DNA of 64,000 nucleotides. It comes from CAVSUB01 sp963816725. GTDB lineage: Bacteria > Acidobacteriota > Vicinamibacteria > Vicinamibacterales > 2-12-FULL-66-21. The DNA is taken from NCBI GenBank assembly GCA_963816725.1, contig CAWFMC010000018.1, positions 1 through 64,000 of the forward strand, given 5' to 3'. The notes under the pieces are model-generated. The model was not told the origin of the DNA and ran no database searches. It saw only the letters and a list, made by a program, of their open reading frames with translations. A program made the position numbers and the translations under genes. Shown here one piece after another: positions 9,698-18,437 of the stretch (position 1 is its first letter; the number at the start of each line of letters is the position of its first letter).

Positions 9698-10414
9698 CTA
9701 CGCCGAGCGCAGCGCGCCGTCGTGCGTCAACGCGGACACGACAGAGTCGAACAGCACCAGGCCGTCGGCGCTGCCGAGCGCGGACTCGCAGGCCCGTTCC
9801 GGGTGCGGCATCAGGCCGACGACGTTGCGGCGCTCGTTGCAGATTCCCGCGATGCTGTTGATCGAGCCGTTCGGATTCGCCGTGTCGGTCGTCCGCCCGG
9901 ACGCGTCGCAGTAGCGGAACACGACCCGCTTGTGGTGCTCGAGCTCGTGGATCACCTGCGGATCGGCGAAGTAGTTGCCCTCGCCGTGCGCGATCGGGAT
10001 CCGCAGGACCTGGCCGGCCAGGGCCCGGGACGTGAACGGCGTGTCGGTCTGCTCGACCCGCACGCCGACGTACTCGCAGTGGAACTTCAGGTCGCGGTTC
10101 CGCAGCATCGCGCCCGGCAGCATCCCCGCCTCGAGCAGAATCTGAAAGCCATTGCAGATGCCCAGCACCGGTCCGCCGCCGCGGGCGAACTCGGCGACCG
10201 CGGTCATCACCGGCGAGAAGCGCGCGATGGCCCCGGTGCGCAGGTAGTCGCCGTGCGAGAACCCGCCGGGAAGGATCACGATGTCCGCGCCGGCCAGGGT
10301 CGTTTCCTTGTGCCAGACGAACGCCGCGTCCTGCCCCAGCACGTGCTTGGCGGCGTGATACGCGTCGTGGTCGCAATTGGAGCCGGGGAAAACGATGACG
10401 GCGAACTTGATCAT
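9698..10414 (-). CDS. purQ: Phosphoribosylformylglycinamidine synthase glutaminase subunit
   Basis: Class I glutamine amidotransferase subunit that supplies ammonia to PurL. The 238-residue protein starts MIKFAVIVFPGSNCDHD. The nucleophile is C87 in LGICNGFQIL, and the partner residues H204 and E206 lie in MPHPE. GGFSHGDYLR and AHGEGNYF are also family signatures. The gene order purS-purQ-purL on the minus strand matches the three-subunit Bacillus-type complex. The ATG is directly followed upstream by a heptamer repeat array, leaving no recognisable Shine-Dalgarno sequence. Confidence 0.96.
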   Translation of the reverse strand: MIKFAVIVFPGSNCDHDAYHAAKHVLGQDAAFVWHKETTLAGADIVILPGGFSHGDYLRTGAIARFSPVMTAVAEFARGGGPVLGICNGFQILLEAGMLPGAMLRNRDLKFHCEYVGVRVEQTDTPFTSRALAGQVLRIPIAHGEGNYFADPQVIHELEHHKRVVFRYCDASGRTTDTANPNGSINSIAGICNERRNVVGLMPHPERACESALGSADGLVLFDSVVSALTHDGALRSA

Positions 10415-10416
10415 GG

Positions 10417-10513
10417 CAGCTTCCAGCTTCCAGCTAGCGGCTGCCAGCAGGTTCCGCCCAACAGCAGCGCCACCGCCGCACTACGCTGGAAGCCGGAAGC
10501 CGGTAGCCGGTAG
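10417..10513. repeat. Inverted pair of heptamer arrays between purS and purQ
   Basis: Left array 10417-10437 has CAGCTTC twice and CAGCTAG; right array 10486-10513 has CTGGAAG, CCGGAAG and CCGGTAG twice. The right units are close to the reverse complement of the left, so the transcript could fold with about 48 nt between the arms. The right array ends 3 bp from the purS stop and the left starts 2 bp from the purQ ATG, so the element fills the whole spacer. Confidence 0.85.
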
Positions 10514-10516
10514 CTT

Positions 10517-10756
10517 TCAATCCACTTCAATCCGGTAGCTCTCGATCACCGGGTTCGCCAGCAGCTTGTCCGCGACCTCCGCGGCCAGGCTGCGGGCCTG
10601 CTCCTGCGAGCTCGAGGCGATCTCCAGCTCGAAGTACTTGCCCTGGCGCACGTCGCCGACGCCGGTGTAACCCATCGAATGCAGCGCATCGGCGATGGTG
10701 TGCCCCTGCGGGTCGAAGACCGACTTCTTCAGCGTGACGAACACTCTGGCTTTCAT
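10517..10756 (-). CDS. purS: Phosphoribosylformylglycinamidine synthase subunit PurS
   Basis: Small 79-residue subunit that bridges PurL and PurQ in the Bacillus-type FGAM synthase. The sequence has the family pattern MKARVFVTLKKSVFDPQGHT at the start, then ALHSMGYTGVGDVRQGKYFE, and ends ANPVIESYRIEVD. It lies 15 bp downstream of purB and upstream of purQ in the same direction. Confidence 0.95.
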   Translation of the reverse strand: MKARVFVTLKKSVFDPQGHTIADALHSMGYTGVGDVRQGKYFELEIASSSQEQARSLAAEVADKLLANPVIESYRIEVD

Positions 10757-10771
10757 CGGTATACGGCCGTT

Positions 10772-12082
10772 CTACACGCTCGCCGGGACATGGGTGAAGA
10801 CCCTTTCGAAAATGGTATCGACGTTGCGGAACTGCTCGTGGAGATCGAACGCCTTCTCGATGTCGGCGGCGGGGAGCACCGCGGTGATGTCCGCGTCCGC
10901 GAGGAGCAGCGACTTGAAGTCGGTCTGCTCGTGGAACGAACGCATGGCGTTGCGCTGCACCCACTCGTAGGCCTGCTCGCGGGAGATGCCGCGGCGGGCG
11001 AGCTCCAGCAGGATGTTCCCTGAGAATACGACGCCGCGGGAGCGCTCGAGGTTCTCGCGCATCCGCTCCGGATAGACGACCATGCCGCGAACGATGCGCG
11101 TGAACCGCCGCAGCATGTGATCGAGGGCGATGAAGCTGTCCGGCAGGATGACCCGCTCGACCGACGAGTGCGAGATGTCCCGCTCGTGCCACAGCGCGAT
11201 GTTCTCGAGCGCGGCCATCGCGTTGCCGCGCAGCAGCCGGGCGAGTCCGGTGATCTGCTCGGAGCCGACCGGATTCCGCTTGTGCGGCATGGCCGACGAT
11301 CCCTTCTGGCCCTTGCCGAACGGCTCCTCGATCTCGCCGATCTCGGTTTTCTGCAGGCCGCGAATCTCCAGGGCGAACTTCTCGAGCGACGCCGCCACGA
11401 TCGCCAGCGTCGTCATCAGCTCGGCGTGACGATCGCGCTGGATGATCTGCGACGAGACCGGCGCCGGGGTCAGGCCGAGCTTCTGGCAGACCCGCGCCTC
11501 GATTGCGGGATCCAGGTGCGCGAACGTGCCCACCGCGCCCGATATCTTCCCCACCGAGACGACGTCGCGGGCTCGCAGCACGCGGTCCAGATCGCGCTGC
11601 AGCTCGGCGTACCACAACGCGAGCTTGACCCCCAGCGTCATCGGCTCGGCGTGGACGCCGTGGGTCCGCCCGATCATCGGGGTGTGCCGATGCTCCTCGG
11701 CTCGCAGCCGCACCGCCTCCATCAGCCCGGCGAGGCCCTTGACGATTAGATCGCACGCCTCGCGCATCTGGATCGCCTGGGCGGTGTCGACGACGTCCGA
11801 GGAGGTGAGGCCGAAGTGCAGCCAGCGCGCCGCCGGCCCCACGGATTCGGCCACTGACGTGGTGAAGGCGATGACGTCGTGCTGCGTGACCTGCTCGATC
11901 GCTTCGATCCGGGCGACGTCGAAGGCGGCCTTCGCGCGCAGCTCGCGCGCCGCGTCGGCAGGCACCAGGCCGGCCTCGGCCATCGCATCCGTGGCGGCGA
12001 GCTCGACGTCGAGCCAGGTCTCGTACCGGCGGCGCTCGCTCCAGATCGCGCCCATTTCCGGATTCGTGTAGCGTGGAATCAT
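10772..12082 (-). CDS. purB: Adenylosuccinate lyase
   Basis: Fumarase/aspartase-superfamily enzyme acting twice in purine synthesis, on SAICAR and on adenylosuccinate. The 436 residues start MIPRYTNPEMGAIWSE, the short bacterial form. They contain the superfamily signature GSSAMPHKRNP with the mobile catalytic serine, the TSSDVVDTA and RTHGVHAEPMTLG substrate-binding motifs, and the HERDISHSSVERVILPDS block. The length is normal. Translation is probably coupled to purS, 15 bp downstream. Confidence 0.96.
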   Translation of the reverse strand: MIPRYTNPEMGAIWSERRRYETWLDVELAATDAMAEAGLVPADAARELRAKAAFDVARIEAIEQVTQHDVIAFTTSVAESVGPAARWLHFGLTSSDVVDTAQAIQMREACDLIVKGLAGLMEAVRLRAEEHRHTPMIGRTHGVHAEPMTLGVKLALWYAELQRDLDRVLRARDVVSVGKISGAVGTFAHLDPAIEARVCQKLGLTPAPVSSQIIQRDRHAELMTTLAIVAASLEKFALEIRGLQKTEIGEIEEPFGKGQKGSSAMPHKRNPVGSEQITGLARLLRGNAMAALENIALWHERDISHSSVERVILPDSFIALDHMLRRFTRIVRGMVVYPERMRENLERSRGVVFSGNILLELARRGISREQAYEWVQRNAMRSFHEQTDFKSLLLADADITAVLPAADIEKAFDLHEQFRNVDTIFERVFTHVPASV

Positions 12083-12095
12083 CGTGTCGTAGTTA

Positions 12096-12197
12096 CCAGC
12101 TTCCAGCTTCCAGCTGCCAGACCTGATTCCCTCTGCCTCAGATACCGGTTCCGCCGCTCAAAACCGCCGGAAACTGGGAGCTGGGAGCTGGCAGCTT
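12096..12197. repeat. Inverted pair of heptamer arrays between the M16 protease and purB
   Basis: Left array 12096-12120: CCAGCTT twice, CCAGCTG, CCAG. Right array 12174-12197: CTGGGAG twice, CTGGCAG, CTT. The reverse complement of the right array (AAG, CTGCCAG, CTCCCAG, CTCCCAG) pairs with the left, around a 53-bp core. The right array runs directly into the protease stop codon at 12197. Confidence 0.87.
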
Positions 12198-13477
12198 CAT
12201 CCGAGGTCGAGCTTCTCGCGCGGGAGATCGGGAATGCTCGGGCCCAGAACGGTGGCGGCCAATGATCCGTTCGAGAACAGATCCTGCGCGACCCGCTGCA
12301 GGTCCTCGGTCGTCACGCTCTCGACGCCGCTGAGCGTCTCGTCGAGACCGAAGTGGCGATCGAAGTAGATCTCCTGACGCGCCAGGTGCGACATCCGGCT
12401 GGCCGTGTTCTCGAGGCTCAGCATGAGGCTGCCCTTCAGGTGATCCTTCGCGCGGCGCAGCTCCGCGTCCGGCACCGGCGTCTGCTTCAGCACGCGCAGC
12501 TCCTCGACGCAGAGCCCGATCACCTCGTCGACCGCCTCGTTGGCGCAGCCGGCATAGATGGTGATGTTGCCCGCGTCGCGATAGGCGCTGAGGCCGCTGA
12601 ACACGGCGTAGGCCAGCCCGCGCTTCTCGCGGACGTTCTGGAACAGCCGCGAGCTCATGGATCCGCCGAGCACGGTGTTCAGGATGTAGCTGACGTAGCG
12701 GTCGTCGTGGCGTTGCGGATACCCGGTTGTCCCGAGGCAGATGTGGCTCTGCTCGAGCTCCTTCGTGCGCGTGATGACCTGCGGTACGACCCTCGGTGCG
12801 TCCTCGACGGTCGCTTCGCCTGAGGCCGGAATCGACGCGAACGCCGCGGTGACCAGATCCCGCACCGCCGCATGCTCGACATTCCCGGCCGCCGAGATGA
12901 TCACGTTCGGCGCGACGTAGGCGCCGGCGAAATACTCCCGGAGCGACTCGCGGGTGAACGATTCGACCGATTCCTTGGACCCGAGGATCGGTCGGCCCAG
13001 AGGATGGTTCTCCCAGAAATGCTGCGTGAACAGCTCGTGGACCAGATCGTCGGGGGTGTCCTCGACCATCTTGATCTCTTCGAGGATGACCTTCTTCTCG
13101 CGCTCCACCTCGTCCGCGGCGAAGGCCGGACGCAGCACGATGTCCGACAGCAGGTCGACCGCGAGCGGCAGGTGCTCGTCGAGCACCTTGATGTAGTAGC
13201 TGGCGTACTCTTTCGCGGTGAAGGCGTCGAGCTGGCCGCCGATGGAGTCAATCGCCTGAGCAATATCCTCTGCGCTGCGCGTGCCGGTCCCCTTGAACAG
13301 CATGTGCTCGACGAAGTGCGCGATGCCGCTGCGGGCCTCGTCCTCGTGACGCGAGCCGCGCGTCAGCCAGACCCCGATCGTCACCGATCGCACGTGCGGC
13401 ATCGTCTCGGTGATGAGCCGCAGGCCGTTGTCGAGTACTTCCCGGACCACCATGCGTTGTGAGTTGTCGGTCGCCAC
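12197..13477 (-). CDS. M16-family zinc metalloprotease (processing-peptidase-like)
   Basis: Pitrilysin-type protease of 426 residues. The inverted zinc motif HFVEH is at 54-58 (H54, E57 base, H58), and the third ligand glutamate lies in VILEEIKMVED near 134. The C-terminal half has the R/Y pair region (SMSSRLFQNVREKRGLAYAV) that holds substrate in the closed clamshell. Similar two-domain enzymes in bacteria resemble mitochondrial processing peptidase beta; no signal peptide is evident, so it is probably cytoplasmic. It is the first gene upstream of purB in the same direction and divergent from rlmN. Confidence 0.92.
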   Translation of the reverse strand: MATDNSQRMVVREVLDNGLRLITETMPHVRSVTIGVWLTRGSRHEDEARSGIAHFVEHMLFKGTGTRSAEDIAQAIDSIGGQLDAFTAKEYASYYIKVLDEHLPLAVDLLSDIVLRPAFAADEVEREKKVILEEIKMVEDTPDDLVHELFTQHFWENHPLGRPILGSKESVESFTRESLREYFAGAYVAPNVIISAAGNVEHAAVRDLVTAAFASIPASGEATVEDAPRVVPQVITRTKELEQSHICLGTTGYPQRHDDRYVSYILNTVLGGSMSSRLFQNVREKRGLAYAVFSGLSAYRDAGNITIYAGCANEAVDEVIGLCVEELRVLKQTPVPDAELRRAKDHLKGSLMLSLENTASRMSHLARQEIYFDRHFGLDETLSGVESVTTEDLQRVAQDLFSNGSLAATVLGPSIPDLPREKLDLG

Positions 13478-13521
13478 TTACTTACGGAGCCTCCCGCGCC
13501 GCACGCCGGGCGCCGCAAGTG

Positions 13522-13550
13522 CTGAAGAAGGAAAGAGGTCATAGTACACT
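13522..13550 (+). promoter_or_regulatory. Weak promoter candidate for rlmN
   Basis: CTGAAG at 13522-13527 and TACACT at 13545-13550 are 17 bp apart in the 105-bp divergent spacer between the M16 protease gene and rlmN. The same patch read on the minus strand gives TACTAT, a possible overlapping -10 for the protease gene. Both are only 4/6 or weaker matches. Confidence 0.3.
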
Positions 13551-13582
13551 GGATATCTTCCCTTCGCCACGGCGGAGCCGCC

Positions 13583-14725
13583 ATGCCCATCGATACGCGA
13601 GCCGACATCGCTGAACTGGACCTGACCGCGCTCGAAGCGGCTCTGGTGGCCCTCGGCCGCCCGCGCTTTCATGCGCGCCAGATCTTCCAGTGGGTCCATC
13701 GCCACGCGGTCTCCGACTTCGCGGCGATGAGCGACCTGGGGCGCGATCTGCGGGCCGAGCTGGCCAGGGATTTCCGAATCGGCACACCGACGATGGTCAA
13801 GCGGGAGCAGTCGACGGATGGGACCACCAAATTCCTGCTCCGATTGTTCGACGGCAAGCTGATCGAGTCGGTCTACATTCCCGACCATCCGATCGCCGAC
13901 AACGGCCCCCGCGATCCACGGTCCACGTTCTGCATCTCGACGCAGGTCGGCTGCGCGATGCGCTGCGCCTTTTGCCTGACCGGGAAGATGGGTATCGACC
14001 GCAATCTCACCGCCGGCGAGATCGTCGGTCAAGTGCGCGTGCTGGCGCGCGAGCTCGGCCTCCTCTCCAGCCGCTTCAACATCGTCCTGATGGGTATGGG
14101 CGAGCCGCTGCACAACTACGACGAGACGATGAAGGCGCTGCGGATGCTCGGCGACGAGCACGGAATGGCCGTGTCACCCCGGCGCATCACGCTGTCGACT
14201 GTAGGCGTCCTGCCGAACCTCGAGCGGCTGGCGACCGAGCCGTTCATGCCGAACGTGGCGATCTCGCTGCACGCGACGACTGAAGATCAGCGCGATCGAC
14301 TGGTGCCGGTGAACCGGAAGTACGGCCTGGTCGATCTACTCGACGCGTGCCGGCGGTTCCCACTCAAGCGGCGCCAGCGCATCACCTTCGAATACGTGCT
14401 GCTGCGCGAGGTCAACGACACCCCCGAGGACGCGCGCCGGCTGGTCAAGCTGCTGAACGGGATCAGAGGGAAGGTCAACCTGCTGCCGCTGAACGAAGCG
14501 GCCGGGATTCCGTTCGAACGGCCGTCGGACGACCGCGTCGATCGCTTCGCGCGCATCCTGGCGGATCATGGGGTCACCGTCTCGGTGCGCAAGTCTCGCG
14601 GTCGCGACATCCGCGCCGCGTGCGGCCAGCTGATCACCGAGTCGGCGCAGGCCAAAGCGCCTGGCCAGCAGATGGCCTCGCGCCTCGGTGCGCTGGCCCA
14701 GGTCCAGCACGCCGCGCACCACTGA
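13583..14725 (+). CDS. rlmN: Dual-specificity 23S rRNA/tRNA adenine-C2 methyltransferase
   Basis: Radical-SAM enzyme that methylates A2503 of 23S rRNA and A37 of some tRNAs. The 380 residues include the CxxxCxxC cluster motif C124-AMR-C128-AF-C131, the SAM-binding GMGEPLHNYD, the STVG and SLHA blocks, and the C-terminal cysteine C347 (RAACGQL) needed for the methyl-cysteine mechanism. The start gives MPIDTRADIAELD. It is convergent with the MtaB-type gene (10-bp gap), which is another radical-SAM RNA-modifying enzyme. Confidence 0.95.
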   Translation: MPIDTRADIAELDLTALEAALVALGRPRFHARQIFQWVHRHAVSDFAAMSDLGRDLRAELARDFRIGTPTMVKREQSTDGTTKFLLRLFDGKLIESVYIPDHPIADNGPRDPRSTFCISTQVGCAMRCAFCLTGKMGIDRNLTAGEIVGQVRVLARELGLLSSRFNIVLMGMGEPLHNYDETMKALRMLGDEHGMAVSPRRITLSTVGVLPNLERLATEPFMPNVAISLHATTEDQRDRLVPVNRKYGLVDLLDACRRFPLKRRQRITFEYVLLREVNDTPEDARRLVKLLNGIRGKVNLLPLNEAAGIPFERPSDDRVDRFARILADHGVTVSVRKSRGRDIRAACGQLITESAQAKAPGQQMASRLGALAQVQHAAHH

Positions 14726-14735
14726 ACCCGCCGCG

Positions 14736-16007
14736 TCAGACGATCGTCCCGGTCACCACCCCGCCCGCCTCGTCGATACGGACGCGGACGGACTCGTTGC
14801 GCGCGTGTCCCGACGGCACGCGCACCTTCAGATAGTTGTCGGTCACGACCAGCGTCCCACCCTCGAGCGTCAAGCCGGGGCGAACGGTCCCCACCTGCCT
14901 GGACCTGAAACGCTGCGCCAGGTCCGCTCCCACCTGACGCAGCCGGGCGCCACGGTCGCGGATGGCCGGGGCCGGCACGCGTCCCTCCATGCTCGAGGCC
15001 TCCGTACCGGGACGATCGGAGTACGGGAACACGTGCAGGTGCGACAGCGGTGACGACGGCAGGTAGCGCTCGTTGACGGCGAAGTCGCGATCGGTCTCGC
15101 CCGGAAACCCGACGATCATGTCCGACCCAATCGCGGCGTGCGGAAGGCGTTCGACGATCCCGTCCACCAGCCGGCGGTACGTGTCGAGCGTGTAGGGACG
15201 GCGCATACGCGCGAGCAAGGCATCGCTGGCGTGTTGCAGCGGCAGGTGGAAGTGCGGCGCGAAACGGCCGCCGCTGCCAGCAATCAGGGCGACGATTTCG
15301 GGCGAGCAGTCCATCGGCTCGAGCGAGCTGACGCGAAACACCACATCGGAGCTCGAGGCGGCAAGCGCGCGCAACAGATCCAGGAGCGATGCCCGCGGCT
15401 GGAGATCGCGTCCGTACGATCCGAGGTGCACGCCGGTGATGGCGACCTCGCGAAACCCCGAGGCCGCGACCCGTTCCACTTCCCTGACCACCGCGTCGAT
15501 TGGCAGGCTGCGGCCCTGCCCGCGAGTGGTCGGGATGATGCAGTAGGCGCACCGCTCGTCGCAGCCGGTCTGCACCCGGATGGTGAAGGCGGTCCGGCCG
15601 GCCAGTCCGGGCGCGATCGGCGCACCGCACGGCCCCTCGGCGCCGGCGAATCGCTCCGCCGTCGACATCCCCGAAACGCCGTCCAGGAGGTCGTCGACGA
15701 GCGCTGATTTTTCGGTGTTGGCCACCACCCGGACGACATTGGGGAGCAGCGTGAGGTCAGATGCCGCACGGGTCGCATAGCAGCCGGTGACGACAATGCG
15801 GGCCGACGGATTGTCGCGGGCGATGCGGCGAATCGTCTGGCGCGCGCCCTGATCGGCGGTCGCCGTCACCGAACAGGTATTGACCACCACCAGCTCGGCT
15901 TCGGCGGCGGGACTCTCCACGGCGCCACGCCGCCGGAGATCTTCTTCGATGCCCAGCGAGTCCGCCTGGTTCACGCGGCAGCCGAACGTGACGACGGCGT
16001 AGCGCAT
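14736..16007 (-). CDS. mtaB: MtaB-type tRNA methylthiotransferase
   Basis: Two-cluster radical-SAM enzyme that adds a methylthio group to t6A37 of tRNA. The N-terminal UPF0004 domain has C10, C45 and C76 (TFGCRVNQ, VVNTCSV, VTGCYAT). The radical-SAM motif C149-DER-C153-AY-C156 follows, and a TRAM-like domain sits at the end. The pattern TFGCRVNQADS and the 423-residue length point to the MtaB branch rather than MiaB. The frame is open far upstream through the purE region, but similarity begins at the ATG at 16007. Confidence 0.88.
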   Translation of the reverse strand: MRYAVVTFGCRVNQADSLGIEEDLRRRGAVESPAAEAELVVVNTCSVTATADQGARQTIRRIARDNPSARIVVTGCYATRAASDLTLLPNVVRVVANTEKSALVDDLLDGVSGMSTAERFAGAEGPCGAPIAPGLAGRTAFTIRVQTGCDERCAYCIIPTTRGQGRSLPIDAVVREVERVAASGFREVAITGVHLGSYGRDLQPRASLLDLLRALAASSSDVVFRVSSLEPMDCSPEIVALIAGSGGRFAPHFHLPLQHASDALLARMRRPYTLDTYRRLVDGIVERLPHAAIGSDMIVGFPGETDRDFAVNERYLPSSPLSHLHVFPYSDRPGTEASSMEGRVPAPAIRDRGARLRQVGADLAQRFRSRQVGTVRPGLTLEGGTLVVTDNYLKVRVPSGHARNESVRVRIDEAGGVVTGTIV

Positions 16008-16012
16008 CACAT

Positions 16013-16097
16013 CAGATGGCAGATGGGCGGATGGCTGATGGCTAACGGCTGATGGGCCATCTGCCATTGCGTGCCATGTGCCATGTGCCATGTGCAG
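16013..16097. repeat. Inverted pair of heptamer arrays between purE and mtaB
   Basis: Left array 16013-16055: CAGATGG twice, then (after one extra base) CGGATGG, CTGATGG, CTAACGG, CTGATGG. Right array 16057-16097: CCATCTG, CCATTGC, then GTGCCAT three times and GTGCAG. CAGATGGCAGATGG and CCATCTGCCAT are complementary, so the arms can pair almost without a core. The pair fills the 92-bp spacer completely, from 5 bp past the mtaB start codon to 2 bp before the purE stop. Confidence 0.87.
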
Positions 16098-16099
16098 CG

Positions 16100-16600
16100 T
16101 CAGCTGCCGGAGCGCAGCTTCTGCGCCGCCTGCTCGACCTTGTCGGCGAGTGACTGCTTGTAGCTCTCGAGCCGCTTCGCCACCCCGGGGTCGCCGACCC
16201 CGAGGATCTGGGCCGCCAGGACCGCGGCATTCGTCGCGCCCGGCTTCCCGATCGACACGGTTGCGACGGGCACGCCAGGTGGCATCTGCACGGTGGACAA
16301 CAGCGCATCGAGCCCCTTCAGGGCTGACGAGTCGATGGGCACGCCGATCACCGGCATGATGGTGTGCGCCGCCACCACGCCGGCGAGGTGCGCCGCGGCG
16401 CCGGCGCCGACGATGAACACCTTCACGCCGCGTCCGGGAGCCTCGCGGACCAGGCGCATCACGCGCTCCGGTGAGCGATGCGCGGACGCGACCGTCATCT
16501 CGCTCGAGATACCAAGCGTCTTCAGCGTGTCCACCGCCGCCTGCATCACCGGCGCGTCGGAATCGGATCCCATCAGAATCAAAACGGTCGTCTCGCTCAT
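16100..16600 (-). CDS. purE: N5-carboxyaminoimidazole ribonucleotide mutase
   Basis: Converts N5-CAIR to CAIR in purine synthesis. The 166 residues have the class I PurE pattern: LMGSDSDAPVMQ near the start, VASAHRSPERV, the glycine-rich VFIVGAGAAAHLAGVVAAHT, and TVQMPPGVPVATVSIGKPGATNAA. Class I enzymes normally need PurK to make N5-CAIR, but no purK is present in the window. The ATG overlaps the purD stop as ATGA (16597-16600), so the pair is coupled. Confidence 0.95.
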   Translation of the reverse strand: MSETTVLILMGSDSDAPVMQAAVDTLKTLGISSEMTVASAHRSPERVMRLVREAPGRGVKVFIVGAGAAAHLAGVVAAHTIMPVIGVPIDSSALKGLDALLSTVQMPPGVPVATVSIGKPGATNAAVLAAQILGVGDPGVAKRLESYKQSLADKVEQAAQKLRSGS

Positions 16601-17883
16601 GTCGTCTGTATGCCTCGCGCCTTCGCGCCGATGTCGCGGCGGTACTGCATGCCGTCGAAGTGAACCCTGCCAACTCCGTCGTAGGCTCGGGCAATGGCGG
16701 CGTCAAATGTCGGCCCGCGACCGACCACGGTCAACACCCGCCCGCCAGCGGTGACGATTCGCCCGCCCCGTTCGCTCGTGCCCGAGTGGAACACTGTTAC
16801 CCCGGCTTGCGCCGCCGCATCGTCGAGGCCGGCGATCGGCAGACCCGTCGTCACCGCCCCAGGATACCCGCCGGAGGCGAGGACCACGCCGACCAGCTGG
16901 TCGGGGCTGAACGCGATCGCGGTCCCAGTGTGACGGCCGGCGCCAGCGGAGGCAAGGTGCGGCGCCAGCGGCTCATCGATCGCCGGGATCACGACCTGCG
17001 CCTCGGGGTCACCGAATCGCACGTTGAACTCGATCACTTTGGGGCCGTCGCACGTCAGCATCAGACCGGCGTAGAGGAACCCGCGATACTCGGCCCCTTC
17101 GGCGACGAGCCCCCGCAACACGGGTTCGATGATCTCGCGCTGAACGGTCGCCTGCATCGCCGCGTCGAACAGCGGGCTGGGCGAGAACGCCCCCATCCCG
17201 CCGGTGTTGGGCCCGCGATCCTGATCGTAGATCCGCTTGTGATCCTGCGCCGAGCGGAGCGGCACCGCCCGGGTGCCGTCGCACAGCGCGAAGCAGGACA
17301 CTTCCGGACCGCTCAAGCATTCCTCGAGCACCACCCGCGCGCCGGCATCGCCGAACTGACGATCGGCCATTGCGGCGGTGATGGCCTGCTCCGCCGTGGC
17401 GCGATCATCCGCGACAACGACGCCTTTGCCGGCGGCCAGGCCGTCAGCCTTCACGACGAGTGGCAGGCCGAGCTCGCCACGCGAAAGAACCGCGCGGGCC
17501 TCCTCGATGGTGTCGCACGCCCGATACCGCGCGGTCGGGATCCCATGGCGCGCCATGAACTCCTTCGCGAACACCTTGCTGCATTCGAGCTGCGCCGCGG
17601 CACGGGTGGGACCGAAGATCAGCCGGCCGCGAGCGTTGAAGAGGTCGACGATGCCGCGATCGAGCGGCAGCTCGGGCCCGACGATCGTCAGGTCGATGCG
17701 CTCGCGCGCCGCGGCATCGAGCATGGCCTGCGCATCCCCGGAGTCCACCGGCAGGCAGGTCGCCACCCGCGCGATTCCGGCATTGCCCGGGGCGCAGTAC
17801 ACCTGTCGAACGCCAGATTCGTTAGCCAGCTTCCACGCCAGAGCATGCTCGCGCCCGCCCGAGCCAACGATCAGGACTCTCAT
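16597..17883 (-). CDS. purD: Phosphoribosylamine--glycine ligase
   Basis: ATP-grasp ligase for the second step of purine synthesis. The 428 residues begin MRVLIVGSGGREHALAWKL. They include GPELPLDRGIVD, the ATP-grasp LPLVVKADGLAAGKGVVVA, AQDHKRIYDQDRGPNTGGMGA and the metal-binding FNVRFGDPEAQVV. The length is typical. It overlaps purE by 4 bp and is divergent from rpsU across a 250-bp spacer. Confidence 0.96.
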   Translation of the reverse strand: MRVLIVGSGGREHALAWKLANESGVRQVYCAPGNAGIARVATCLPVDSGDAQAMLDAAARERIDLTIVGPELPLDRGIVDLFNARGRLIFGPTRAAAQLECSKVFAKEFMARHGIPTARYRACDTIEEARAVLSRGELGLPLVVKADGLAAGKGVVVADDRATAEQAITAAMADRQFGDAGARVVLEECLSGPEVSCFALCDGTRAVPLRSAQDHKRIYDQDRGPNTGGMGAFSPSPLFDAAMQATVQREIIEPVLRGLVAEGAEYRGFLYAGLMLTCDGPKVIEFNVRFGDPEAQVVIPAIDEPLAPHLASAGAGRHTGTAIAFSPDQLVGVVLASGGYPGAVTTGLPIAGLDDAAAQAGVTVFHSGTSERGGRIVTAGGRVLTVVGRGPTFDAAIARAYDGVGRVHFDGMQYRRDIGAKARGIQTT

Positions 17884-18133
17884 CGGGCCTCGGTTCGGAT
17901 AGCTAACGGCTGCGTTTGCAGAGGATTACGGGAAGAATACGGAAGCGGGGCCAACGGCGCTGATTAGGGATTGGGAGCTGGTCTTTATTACGAAAAACGC
18001 CAGCCCGACCTGTGATAGCCTAACACATTCTTTTGGACTCCACGGGCCGTGGTGGGGGCCTCACTCGCCGCGCCGCGCGCGCCGGCGGCCGGGGCGTCCG
18101 GTGCCACGCCCGCGAAGGGAGGTGTTTTCACGC
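17884..18133. other. Divergent spacer between purD and rpsU
   Basis: About 250 bp with the upstream regions of two divergent genes. It contains an AT-richer patch around 17984-18035 (TCTTTATTACGAAAAACG and then GATAGCCTAACACATTC), the likely core promoter area for rpsU. No hexamer pair with good spacing stands out on either strand, and no gene or repeat array is visible. Confidence 0.4.
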
Positions 18134-18136
18134 TTG
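18117..18136 (+). promoter_or_regulatory. Ribosome binding site that fixes the rpsU TTG start
   Basis: GGGAGG at 18117-18122 followed by an 11-nt spacer and TTG at 18134. It is one of the strongest Shine-Dalgarno matches in the window, paired with a weak start codon. Confidence 0.65.
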
Positions 18137-18331
18137 GCTGAAGTCAAGATTCAGGAAGGCGAGTCGATCGAAAGTGCTCTGCGCCGCTTCAAGCGCAAGG
18201 TACAGCAGGAAGATATCATCAAGGATATCAAGAAGCATTCGTTCTACTTGAAGCCGGGCGATCGGCGGCGCGCCAAACAGGCGCTCGCTCGAAAGCGCAC
18301 CCGGAAGAAGCAACGTCGCGAGTCGGAGTAG
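18134..18331 (+). CDS. rpsU: Small ribosomal subunit protein bS21
   Basis: Protein of the 30S platform that helps initiation near the anti-Shine-Dalgarno region. Starting at TTG (18134) the product is 65 residues, M-AEVKIQEGESIESALRRF, the typical bS21 length, ending in a strongly basic tail (KQALARKRTRKKQRRESE). The TTG is chosen because a strong GGGAGG at 18117-18122 lies 11 nt upstream. An in-frame GTG at 18122 and an ATG at 18101 would overlap or precede this site and add non-homologous residues. Confidence 0.95.
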   Translation: MAEVKIQEGESIESALRRFKRKVQQEDIIKDIKKHSFYLKPGDRRRAKQALARKRTRKKQRRESE

Positions 18332-18437
18332 TAGCAAGATGCCTCGGGGAACCCGCCTGTGCCCGGTCGCTCGACTGGGCCGGCGGGCACTCCGCCGCGG
18401 GCATGGCGGAGCGCGTGGCTGGTGAGAGGTGGGACCG

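Noticed and set aside
7410..10376. A single 988-residue fusion protein of PurQ region and PurL
   Set aside because: The first 250 codons are an out-of-frame shadow of purQ; PurL homology begins at the ATG at 9608.
10417..10513. Heptamer arrays as a CRISPR array
   Set aside because: Units are 7 bp without spacers and no cas genes are present.
16013..16097. Heptamer pair as terminal inverted repeats of an insertion sequence
   Set aside because: No transposase, no target duplication, and the arms are low-complexity tandem units with almost no core.
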